Below are positions 9,865-16,788 of a DNA stretch of 64,000 nt, in pieces; within the stretch, counting starts at the first letter, position 1; every line of letters starts with the position of its first letter. Origin of the DNA: Svornostia abyssi (lineage in GTDB: Bacteria; Actinomycetota; Thermoleophilia; Solirubrobacterales; Solirubrobacteraceae). The position numbers and the translations under genes were made by a program. The notes below the pieces were generated by a model. It saw nothing but the letters and a program-made list of their open reading frames with translations. It was not told the DNA's origin and made no database searches. The stretch spans positions 3,162,001 through 3,226,000 of the forward strand of contig CP088295.1 of the NCBI GenBank assembly GCA_024666565.1, written 5' to 3'.

Positions 9865-10590
9865 CGCCAGCAAGCGCGCGCGTTCGTCGGCGGGCAGCCG
9901 CTCGATGGCGTAGCGCAGCATCGTCCGCGGCATCCGCGCGGCGTGCGTCTCGATGAAGGCGACGAGGCGGCGCTCGTCACGCTTGCCGGCCTCGCGCAGC
10001 ATCCAGCCGCAGGCTTTGTGCATGAGGTCGTGGTCGTCGCTCAGCAGGCGCTCGGCCAGTGTGTACGTCGGGTCGAGCTCCCCTGCGCGGATGAGGCGCA
10101 GCGTGGCGATCATCGCGATGCGGCGCTCCCAGAGGTCGTCCGATCCGGCCAGGGTGTCGAGCAGCGCGGTGTCGTGGTCGAGGACCCAGCCGCCGACGAC
10201 CGCCGGGGCGGACGCGTCGACGAGGTCCCAGTTGTTGATGGAGGCGGTGCCGGCGAGGTAGATGTCGAGGACCGCGCGCCGTTCGTCCTCGTCGCCGCGC
10301 TCCGCCCGGCGGGCCAGCAGGAGCAGCGCGACGAGACGTTCGTCATGGACGTCGCTGCGCAGCAGGGACGCGACGTCCTGCAGGGGCAGCGCGGCGTGGC
10401 GCTTGGCGATCGCACGGGCGGCGGGAACCCGGACACCCAGGAAGACGTCACCCTCGCCGTACCCGCCGGGGAACGCCTGGAAGTACCGCTCGAGCTGCGG
10501 AACCCGGTCGGGTTCGGCGGCGGCGCGGAGGTCTCGGCGCAGGTCCTCGAGCATGGCGGGCGGCACGCTAGCGCCGCCCGCGGGTGTCAC
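9859..10590 (-). CDS. DNA alkylation repair protein, AlkD-like HEAT-repeat glycosylase
   Basis: The 243-residue all-helical protein matches the AlkD family, with the family-typical segments GVRVPAARAIAK, INNWDLVDASAP and WERRIAMIATL. AlkD proteins excise positively charged alkylated bases (3-methyladenine, 7-methylguanine) from DNA without base flipping. The conserved Trp and Asp of NNWDLVD are present. The GTG at 10590 overlaps the stop of the upstream mpaB-like gene (GTGA), so the two are probably co-translated; an internal ATG at 10554 is an alternative start that would remove 12 residues. Confidence 0.82.
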   Translation of the reverse strand: MTPAGGASVPPAMLEDLRRDLRAAAEPDRVPQLERYFQAFPGGYGEGDVFLGVRVPAARAIAKRHAALPLQDVASLLRSDVHDERLVALLLLARRAERGDEDERRAVLDIYLAGTASINNWDLVDASAPAVVGGWVLDHDTALLDTLAGSDDLWERRIAMIATLRLIRAGELDPTYTLAERLLSDDHDLMHKACGWMLREAGKRDERRLVAFIETHAARMPRTMLRYAIERLPADERARLLAL

Positions 10591-11522
10591 GCGGCGGCGG
10601 CCTCGCGCAGCCGGGTGGGCCGGCGGGTGATCCCCGGGCCTGTGATCCCGAGCTCCGCCCTGCGGTCGCGCATCGCCGCGACGGTCATCTCCCCGTGCGC
10701 GGCTTCCGCCCGGTCACGCGGGGCACGTGAGCGGCCGCCGATGACGGACGTCGCCAGCCGCGCGCCGATCGGCGTGCGCATGAGCTCGAGCCACGGGCGG
10801 GCCATCGCGATCGCGGCGACATCCACGGCCGCGGGCCGGTCGATGCCCGCCAGGCGCCGGAGGTCGCGGGGCACGAGCGCGATCGCGGCGCTGGAGAACA
10901 CGCGAAGCGGCAGCTGGACGGGCAGCAGCTCGCGGGTGATCGGAGGGGAGGAGACGAAGCTGATCGAGTCGCGCGCGGCGCTGCTGACGCACAGGGACGG
11001 ACGCACGGATGCGAAGTACTCGCGCATCTGCGCGACCGAGGCGGGGACGTCCTCCTCGCGGGCTCCGACGAGTGCGGCGATCACCACGCCCTCGGCGAGG
11101 TAGGCGTCCTCCTCGTCGGGCGTGAGCTGCGGCCCGAAGGCGCGGTGGGCGGCCAGGAAGGAGTGCCATTCGACGGCATGGACCCACACCTGGGTCTCGG
11201 GGTCGTCCGCGCTGTAGGCCTTGCCCGTCACAGGGTCGACGCCCCGCACGCGCTGGTGCATGCGGCGGACGCGCGCGGCGGCCTCGTCGGCCGTCTCGAC
11301 GGTCCCGAAGGCCGTGGCGCCCACGTAGGCAGCGGTGCGCTGCAGCCGGCTCAGGGCCCGGGTGCGGTAGTCGCTGTGCTGAGCGACGCCCGCCATGGCG
11401 AGGGGGTGCAGCGACTGGATGAGCAGGGCGCGCAGGCCGCCGATGAGGGCGCCGGGATGGCTGAGGATCGGCCACGTCACGGCGGCGGGGCCGAGGTAGC
11501 CGGTGTCCGGGCTCGAGGTCAT
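10587..11522 (-). CDS. Oxygenase MpaB family protein (DUF2236)
   Basis: The 311-residue protein from ATG 11522 matches the MpaB/DUF2236 family, which includes the fungal mycophenolate oxygenase and, more distantly, latex-clearing protein. It starts with a short N-terminus leading to YLGPAAVTWPILSHPGALIGG and contains conserved His residues in QSLHPLAMAGVAQHS and AVEWHSFLAAHR that would hold a b-type haem. The substrate is unknown. It heads a pair with alkD. The ATG lies about six bases after a promoter-like -10 element, so the message may be leaderless. The open frame runs further upstream to 11753, but that part is non-conserved and crosses the promoter. Confidence 0.78.
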   Translation of the reverse strand: MTSSPDTGYLGPAAVTWPILSHPGALIGGLRALLIQSLHPLAMAGVAQHSDYRTRALSRLQRTAAYVGATAFGTVETADEAAARVRRMHQRVRGVDPVTGKAYSADDPETQVWVHAVEWHSFLAAHRAFGPQLTPDEEDAYLAEGVVIAALVGAREEDVPASVAQMREYFASVRPSLCVSSAARDSISFVSSPPITRELLPVQLPLRVFSSAAIALVPRDLRRLAGIDRPAAVDVAAIAMARPWLELMRTPIGARLATSVIGGRSRAPRDRAEAAHGEMTVAAMRDRRAELGITGPGITRRPTRLREAAAA

Positions 11523-11528
11523 GCACGG

Positions 11529-11557
11529 ATGATGCAACTGACAACGTATGCTGTCAA
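11529..11557 (-). promoter_or_regulatory. Promoter and operator of the mpaB-like gene, leaderless start
   Basis: On the minus strand TTGACA (11557-11552) is followed after 17 bases by CATCAT (11534-11529), and the ATG of the gene begins 6 bases later. Inside it lies a palindrome, TGACA-N8-TGTCA (11539-11556), overlapping the -35 box, which fits a TetR-like operator. No regulator gene is adjacent. Confidence 0.5.
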
Positions 11558-11634
11558 CAAGGTGCGTAGGGTCGCAGTCAGTGTCACCGTCCGTTGTGTC
11601 GGTCCGGTGGCGTCCGATGTGACCGGTGTGGTCT

Positions 11635-11717
11635 CGGGCGGGCGGCGAGCTGACTCTTAGGGTTGCTGTCGGCCAAGTGTCTGACCTGCATGCGTTGTGT
11701 CGCTCGCCGCCCGTCCG
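11635..11717 (+). ncRNA. Candidate IS110 bridge RNA region (long hairpin)
   Basis: Two 16-base arms (11635-11650 and 11702-11717) pair along their whole length with a single G-U pair, enclosing a 51-base loop that can fold further. The structure sits about 95 bases upstream of the transposase ATG. In characterised IS110 elements such as IS621 the non-coding end before the recombinase gene encodes a structured bridge RNA whose loops recognise target and donor DNA. The position fits; the loops have not been matched to the ends, so this stays a candidate. Confidence 0.4.
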
Positions 11718-11812
11718 AGGATCACCGGTCGTGACTTGATAGGAGCGTGGCACCGCCCCGACTGAGATGTGTCCGATCGGCGATCCGTTCGCCTGTTCAT
11801 GTCGACGAAGGG

Positions 11813-12904
11813 ATGGTGCGGATGATCGTGATCGCCGCGGACACTCACAAGAGCACGCACAGCTTCAGCGCTGTGGATTTGGCGACTGGCCGCGTTCTCG
11901 CGGAGAAGACACTGGGCGCCGATCGGGCCGGGATGCTGCAAACGCTGCGGTGGGCCAAGAGCCTCGGAGGCGAGCAGGTGTGGGCCCTGGAGGACTGCCG
12001 CCATGTCTCGAGCCGGCTCGAGCGGGTGCTGATCGCTTCTGGCGAGCGGGTCGTTCGCGTTGCGCCCAAGGCGATGGGCCAAGCGCGTCGCGCTGAGCGC
12101 ACCGCAGGGAAGTCCGATGTGATCGATGCGCGGGCGGTCGCCAGGGCCGTTGTCCGCGATGGCGTCGACAGTTTCCCTGCGGCGTTCCTCGATGACGCAG
12201 CGCTGGAGATCCGGCTGCTGGTCGATCACCGCGCCGATCTGGTCGCCGAGCGCACGCGGATGCAGTCGCGGCTGCGGTGGCATCTGGTCGAGCTCGACGA
12301 TGAGCTCGAAGCCCGCATCCCGGCCGGGAGCCTGGACCGCCAGGTCTGGCTTGACCGGATCGATCGGCGGCTGAAGCGCATGGATCAGCGCGCGCGGGTC
12401 CGGATCGCGCGCGATGAGCTTCGCCGCATCCGCGAGCTGACCCGGACGGCCAGCGCGCTGGAGCGCGAACTGCGCGGTCTGATCGCCGACTACTGCCCCG
12501 ACCTGCTCGATTGGAAGGGCTGCGGCACGATCAGCGCCGCGACGCTGATCGGACGGACCGCCGGCGCGCAGCGCTTCCCCACCGACGGCCACTACGCCCG
12601 GCATGCCGGCACGGCCCCGATCCCCGCCAGCTCCGGACGCAAGACCCGGCAGCGGCTGAACCGCGGCGGCGACCGACAGCTCAACGCCGCGCTGCATCGC
12701 ATCGCCGTCGCCCAAGGCCAACACCACCCCGCCGCGCGCGACTACCTCGCCCGCAAACAGGCCGAAGGGAAGAGCCGCATCGAAGCGATCCGCTGCCTCA
12801 AGCGCCAGCTAACCCGCACCGCCTGGCAGACCCTCAAAACCACCACACCAAACATGACCACCATCAACGCCAACGCGCCAGCACCCGCCCTGGCGTTGAC
12901 ATAG
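11813..12904 (+). CDS. IS110-family transposase (DEDD/Tnp_20)
   Basis: From ATG 11813 the protein has 363 residues. The RuvC-like N-terminal part shows the DEDD acidic residues: Asp in IAADTHK, Glu in WALEDCR, and two Asp in GKSDVIDARA. The C-terminal Tnp_20 domain begins at GCGTISAATLIGRT and includes PIPASSGRKTRQR with the conserved serine, then the helical tail. Enzymes of this family act as RNA-guided recombinases on double-stranded circular intermediates. The open frame extends upstream to 11747, but the extra residues are not conserved. No frameshift is visible, so the element may be active. Confidence 0.88.
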   Translation: MVRMIVIAADTHKSTHSFSAVDLATGRVLAEKTLGADRAGMLQTLRWAKSLGGEQVWALEDCRHVSSRLERVLIASGERVVRVAPKAMGQARRAERTAGKSDVIDARAVARAVVRDGVDSFPAAFLDDAALEIRLLVDHRADLVAERTRMQSRLRWHLVELDDELEARIPAGSLDRQVWLDRIDRRLKRMDQRARVRIARDELRRIRELTRTASALERELRGLIADYCPDLLDWKGCGTISAATLIGRTAGAQRFPTDGHYARHAGTAPIPASSGRKTRQRLNRGGDRQLNAALHRIAVAQGQHHPAARDYLARKQAEGKSRIEAIRCLKRQLTRTAWQTLKTTTPNMTTINANAPAPALALT

Positions 12905-12913
12905 GAGCAACGC

Positions 12914-13777
12914 ATGCAGCTGGACCTCGATGCGCTGCGCGCCGCCGCCGGGATCGGCGTCGCCGGGAACTTCGCCGGGCACCTCGAGCAGGCGGGTGAG
13001 GCCGCGGACTTCGTCGGCGTCGGCCAGGCCGGCGTGGAAGCGCCGAAGGGGATCTTCCCCTGGTACCTGCCCGGGTCCGACACGTTCCTCGGGGCATTCC
13101 CGCTCGCGCACGACCGAGTTGAGCTGCCCGCCTCCGACGAGCCGCTGAACCTCCAGATCGAGCCCGAGGTCGGGGTGCTCTGCGACGTCGCCTACGCCGC
13201 CGACGGCAGCGTGACCGGGCTCGCGCCCGTGGCGATCGCCGCCTTCAACGACTGCTCGATCCGGCGCCCGGGCGCCGCGAAGATCAGCCACAAGAAGAAC
13301 TGGGGCGCGGCGTCGAAGGGCGTGGCGCGCGCCGCGTTTGCGGTCACCGACCTGGCGCCGGACGGGCCCACGGCCGGGTTCCGCCTCGCGTGCTTCCTGC
13401 GCCGGGGCGAGGAGACATCGGCGTACGGCGTCGACAGCCCGCTGCCGGGCTACTCCTACTACGGCGCCCAGCTCCTGGACTGGATCGTCGATCGCATCAA
13501 CCACCAGGAGGGCGGGGAGGCCACGCCGCTGGAGCCCGTCGGCGCGTACCTGCGCGACGTCGACCTCCCGGCCCAGGTCCTCATCGGCATCGGCGCGACC
13601 CGGTACACGGAGGTCGGCGAGACGACCTTCCTGCAGGCCGGCGACGAGGCGATCGTCATCGTCTACGACGGCGCCCAGCACACGCCCGAGCGCGTCGAGG
13701 ACGCGGTGCGCCGCCGCTTCGAGGACGGGCTCGCCGCGTCGGTGCTGCGCCAGGTGGTGGTGGAGGCGGCGCCCTGA
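12914..13777 (+). CDS. DUF5718-type protein (fumarylacetoacetase-like fold suggested)
   Basis: The 287-residue protein carries the stretch AFNDCSIRRPGAAKISHKKN, followed by WGAASKGV, which I associate with DUF5718, a family of unknown function. The overall pattern, including EVGVLCDVAY and GYSYYGAQLLDW, is reminiscent of fumarylacetoacetate-hydrolase-fold proteins, but the metal-binding acidic triad is not obvious. The ribosome binding site (AGGAG) lies just after the IS110 transposase stop, so its own upstream promoter has probably been displaced by the insertion. The stop overlaps the start of a DUF1905 gene. Confidence 0.6.
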   Translation: MQLDLDALRAAAGIGVAGNFAGHLEQAGEAADFVGVGQAGVEAPKGIFPWYLPGSDTFLGAFPLAHDRVELPASDEPLNLQIEPEVGVLCDVAYAADGSVTGLAPVAIAAFNDCSIRRPGAAKISHKKNWGAASKGVARAAFAVTDLAPDGPTAGFRLACFLRRGEETSAYGVDSPLPGYSYYGAQLLDWIVDRINHQEGGEATPLEPVGAYLRDVDLPAQVLIGIGATRYTEVGETTFLQAGDEAIVIVYDGAQHTPERVEDAVRRRFEDGLAASVLRQVVVEAAP

Positions 13778-14076
13778 GCGACGCGACGTACACCTTTCAG
13801 GCCGAGATCTGGCGGTCTGCGGGCAAAGCGGCGTGGCACTTCATCACGCTCCCGGAGGAGGTGGCCGACGAGATCGAGTTCCGTTTCGGCCACGCCGGCG
13901 GCTTCGGGTCGGTGCCCGTCCGGCCGACGATCGGCACGAGCACGTGGGAGACGTCGGTGTTCCCCGACACCAAGCGCGGCTCCTACCTGCTGCCGGTCAA
14001 GGGCGACGTGCGCCGCAAGGAGGGGGTCGGGGAGGGTGACGTCGTGACGCTGCGCCTCGACGTCACCGCGGACTGA
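13774..14076 (+). CDS. DUF1905 domain protein, probable CTG start
   Basis: The coding signal starts at SDATYTFQAEIW and runs to LRLDVTAD, about 100 residues, the normal size for a stand-alone DUF1905 beta-barrel protein. Motifs include AWHFITLPEEVADEI and FGSVPVRPTIG. No ATG, GTG or TTG is available near the conserved start in this frame; the CTG at 13774 overlaps the upstream stop as CTGA, which mirrors the GTGA and TTGA couplings elsewhere in this genome. The function is unknown; some members are fused to YdeI-like domains. Confidence 0.7.
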   Translation: MSDATYTFQAEIWRSAGKAAWHFITLPEEVADEIEFRFGHAGGFGSVPVRPTIGTSTWETSVFPDTKRGSYLLPVKGDVRRKEGVGEGDVVTLRLDVTAD

Positions 14077-14079
14077 GGC

Positions 14080-14640
14080 TCAGACGGCCCGGTAGGAGAG
14101 CGTGAGGACGCCGGTCGGCAGCGGCTGGCAGTCGACGAGCTCGAAGGTCGCCTTCTCGGGCGTCTGCGGGAACACCTTCAGGCCGCTGCCGACGGTCACC
14201 GGGAACACCATGAGGCGCAGCTCGTCGACGAGGCTCTCCCCGAGCAGCGTATGCACCAAGGTGCAGCTGCCGGCGACGAGGATCGGCCCGCCGTCCTCGG
14301 CCTTCTCCGCCCGGATGGCCTCGGCGACGTCGCCCTGGAGCACGGTGGTGTTGTTCCAGGCCGGATCGGTGAGCGTGGTGGAGGCCACGAGCTTCGGCAT
14401 GGCGTTCATCTTGTCGGCGAACGCACCCTCCCGGGTGGGCCAGGCTTCGGCGAAGCTCTCATAGGTCACCCGGCCGACGAGCAGCGTCTCGGCCTCGACG
14501 ATCTCGTCGAACTTGTAGGTCATGAACTCGGGGCTGTGAAAGTCGGCGACCCAGCCCGTGTGGGGGTGGGACGGTTCGCCGCCGGGAGCCTCCATGACGC
14601 CGTCGAGGGTCATGAACTCGGACACGAGGAGCTTGCGCAT
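14080..14640 (-). CDS. Dihydrofolate reductase family protein (RibD C-terminal-like)
   Basis: The 186-residue protein matches the small DHFR-like/RibD-C family: MRKLLVSEFMTLDGVMEAPG at the N-terminus, LLVGRVTYESFAEAWP for the nucleotide-binding region, and LRLMVFPVTVGSGLKVFP near the C-terminus. Members are NADPH-dependent reductases, usually of unknown substrate, and are not the housekeeping DHFR. It is convergent with the DUF1905 gene, three bases apart, and stands alone. Confidence 0.83.
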   Translation of the reverse strand: MRKLLVSEFMTLDGVMEAPGGEPSHPHTGWVADFHSPEFMTYKFDEIVEAETLLVGRVTYESFAEAWPTREGAFADKMNAMPKLVASTTLTDPAWNNTTVLQGDVAEAIRAEKAEDGGPILVAGSCTLVHTLLGESLVDELRLMVFPVTVGSGLKVFPQTPEKATFELVDCQPLPTGVLTLSYRAV

Positions 14641-14683
14641 GCACCGGTAGACCCGTGCGGCACCCGGAACTCATCGGCCGCGC

Positions 14684-16000
14684 TCAGGCGGCGGCGGGCG
14701 CGGTGCGGCGGCGCTCGACGAACGGGCGGTGCGGCTCGTGCCCCCGCGGTGCAGGGGCCGGCGCGGCACTGACCGGGGCGGGAGGACGCCACGCGGCGGC
14801 GTCGGTCAGGTCGGGCTTCGGACATGCCGCCCCGATCGCGCGATGCAGCGCCACGGACACCGCGGGTCGTTCGGCGACCACCGCGCCGACGAGCCGCCCG
14901 TCGCCGTCCTGGGTGGCGAGCGCCCCGCGCAGGCGGTCGGGGTCGCCGTCGACGGCGCCGAGCGACCCCGCGAGGGGCCGGCCCAGCATGTGGATCCGCA
15001 CGCCCCACTGCTCGGTCCAGCCCCAGGGGACGGGCGCGAACGGGCGGGCGTCGCGGGGGCCGTCGAGCAGCGCGTCGGCGGCGTGGCGGCCCATCGCGAC
15101 GGCGGTCGCCCACTGCTCGACCCGTTGCGGCACGGTGTCGAAACGGAGGTTGGGCCAGCGGGCGCAGTCCCCGCAGGCGACGACATCGTCGAGGCCGACG
15201 ACGTGGGTGGTCGGGCCGCAGAGCACGCCGTCGATGGCGTTCGCGCCGCTGTCCTGCAGCCAGCCGACGTCCGGGTGCGCGCCGATCGCGACGAGCGCGG
15301 CGTCGGCGCCGATCTCCCGTCCATCGCGCAGCACCGCCCTGATCTCGCCGGGCGCGTGGTCCCACGCCTGGACCGTGGCGCCGGTCACGACGTGGACTCC
15401 GCGCCGGCGATGCAGCTCGGTCAGCGCCACGCCCAAACGCGGGCCCACGGCGTCGTGCAGGAGCGTGGGGGCGATGTCCACGACGGTGACCGCGGTGCCG
15501 CCCGCCCGCAGGGCGGCGGCCGCCTCCGCGCCGACGAGGCCGCCGCCGACCACGAGCACGGAGCGCACGCGCCGCGCGGTCGTCCGCAGGCGCAGCGCGT
15601 CGTCGACGGTGCGCAGCGTCTGAACGCGGTCGGTGGCCCGGCGGGCCCCCGGCAGCGCGCGCGGGGTCATGCCGGTGGCCACGATGAGCCCTTCGTACGG
15701 GCCGTAGCGGCCGTCGTCGAGGAGGACCCGCCGAGCGCGCGCGTCGAGCCCCACCGCTGCCACACCGTGGTGCCAGCGGACCCGCCCTTCCAGGCGGGCG
15801 CGCAGGCGCAGAGCCGCAGGGGACACGTGGCCGTTGAGCAGACCCTCGGTCAGCCCCGGGCGGCGGTACGGCGCGTGGGGCTCGGCCGCGACGATCTCGA
15901 TACGCCCGTCGTAGCCGCGTTCGATGAGCCGCTCGGCGGCTCGCAGACCGGCGACCCCGCCGCCGACGATCACGATGAGCCGCAGGCGGTGTGCGCTCAC
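14684..16000 (-). CDS. FAD-dependent ferredoxin reductase-like pyridine nucleotide oxidoreductase
   Basis: This 438-residue flavoprotein starts with GTG at 16000, overlapping the ferredoxin stop (GTGA). It has two Rossmann motifs: IVGGGVAGLRAAE for FAD near the N-terminus and VVGGGLVGAEAAA for NAD(P)H mid-protein, and the FAD-phosphate motif VACGDCARWPN. It belongs to the rhodocoxin/putidaredoxin-reductase type. It is the last gene of a four-gene minus-strand operon and would reduce the adjacent ferredoxin from NAD(P)H. The C-terminal 40 residues are Ala/Pro-rich and probably disordered. Confidence 0.85.
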   Translation of the reverse strand: MSAHRLRLIVIVGGGVAGLRAAERLIERGYDGRIEIVAAEPHAPYRRPGLTEGLLNGHVSPAALRLRARLEGRVRWHHGVAAVGLDARARRVLLDDGRYGPYEGLIVATGMTPRALPGARRATDRVQTLRTVDDALRLRTTARRVRSVLVVGGGLVGAEAAAALRAGGTAVTVVDIAPTLLHDAVGPRLGVALTELHRRRGVHVVTGATVQAWDHAPGEIRAVLRDGREIGADAALVAIGAHPDVGWLQDSGANAIDGVLCGPTTHVVGLDDVVACGDCARWPNLRFDTVPQRVEQWATAVAMGRHAADALLDGPRDARPFAPVPWGWTEQWGVRIHMLGRPLAGSLGAVDGDPDRLRGALATQDGDGRLVGAVVAERPAVSVALHRAIGAACPKPDLTDAAAWRPPAPVSAAPAPAPRGHEPHRPFVERRRTAPAAA

Positions 16001-16197
16001 CGGCGCCGCTCCGTGTCGATCGCCTGCAGCGGGCAGTACCGCTCGGCCTCGCGGGCGCGGGCCGCGGCGTCGGCGTTGGCCGGCTGCGTCACGTGCATCC
16101 GGCCGTCGCCGCCGCGTGCGAACACGTCGGGGGCCACGATGACGCACAGGGCGTGCCGCCGGCACCGGCGGTGATCGACGTGGACGCGCTCCGTCAC
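15997..16197 (-). CDS. Small ferredoxin, 3Fe-4S type
   Basis: This 66-residue ferredoxin starts at GTG 16197 and overlaps both neighbours by four bases. Cysteine spacing is C-x5-C (RCRRHALC) and a distal CP (RYCPLQAI), with the typical APDVF between them, as in the 3Fe-4S ferredoxins that serve cytochromes P450. No P450 is nearby; the partners are instead a flavoprotein reductase downstream and a ferric-reductase-like membrane protein upstream, so electrons may flow from NAD(P)H through this protein to the membrane haem protein. Confidence 0.82.
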   Translation of the reverse strand: MTERVHVDHRRCRRHALCVIVAPDVFARGGDGRMHVTQPANADAAARAREAERYCPLQAIDTERRR

Positions 16198-16787
16198 GGC
16201 TCGAGCCCCCAGACCGTCGGATGGGCGCCGCCCTCCTGGTCGCGTCGCGTCGCGCCGCGCCACCGGATCGCGGTGAGTCCGGCGACCACCGCGATCGTTG
16301 CTGCGGCCGCGACGCCGAGCCAGGTGATCCGCCCAACCTCGTCGGCGGCCAGCACCACGTGCAACGCCATCAAGGCGAACCCCGCGTAGGCAGCCCGGTG
16401 GATCACCGTCCACCAGCGGACCCCGATCCGTCCGCGCACCATGAACGACGCGGCCGCCACGACCAGGACGAGCAGGCCGGCGACCCCGGCGGCGACGGTG
16501 AGCCCGCCCCGCGCGAACGGGACCAGCGCCTCCGGCCACGTGAACGCGTCCTGCGGGCGCAGGGTGTGCGCGACCACATGCCCGCCGACGAGGACGAGGC
16601 CCGCCATCGCCCACGCGAGGTGCCCGAGCTGGACGCCCTCATGGCTGACGCGGCCCGCCCAGGGGCCGACCGCCGTCGCGATGCCCCACGCGACGGTGGC
16701 CGCCAGGCAGAAGAACCCCAGGAAGCCCAGCGCGGACGCGACGCTCAGGACGCCGTCATCCGCGCTGGCCGCAGCGACGATCCCCAC
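16194..16787 (-). CDS. Ferric reductase-like transmembrane protein
   Basis: The 197-residue protein starts with GTG 16787 and has about five to six membrane helices. Paired His residues in GGHVVAHTLRP and in WTVIHRAAYAGF / LHVVLAADE fit the two-haem arrangement of the ferric reductase/MsrQ/NOX transmembrane domain. There is no fused FAD/NAD domain; that role may be supplied in trans by the ferredoxin and reductase encoded just downstream. The gene begins one base after the stop of the secreted His-rich protein. Confidence 0.72.
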   Translation of the reverse strand: MGIVAAASADDGVLSVASALGFLGFFCLAATVAWGIATAVGPWAGRVSHEGVQLGHLAWAMAGLVLVGGHVVAHTLRPQDAFTWPEALVPFARGGLTVAAGVAGLLVLVVAAASFMVRGRIGVRWWTVIHRAAYAGFALMALHVVLAADEVGRITWLGVAAAATIAVVAGLTAIRWRGATRRDQEGGAHPTVWGLEP

Positions 16788-16788
16788 G

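Larger units (their letters stand above)
11635..12904 (+). mobile_element. IS110-family insertion sequence
   Basis: The element comprises a DEDD transposase plus an upstream non-coding part with a long imperfect hairpin. IS110 elements lack terminal inverted repeats and leave no clear target duplications, so the exact ends cannot be read here. The left end must lie right of the mpaB promoter (after 11557), and the right end must lie before the ATG of the DUF5718 gene at 12914. Neither flanking gene is interrupted. A small hairpin, CGCCAG / CTGGCG, spans the last codons of the transposase (about 12877-12896). Confidence 0.7.
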
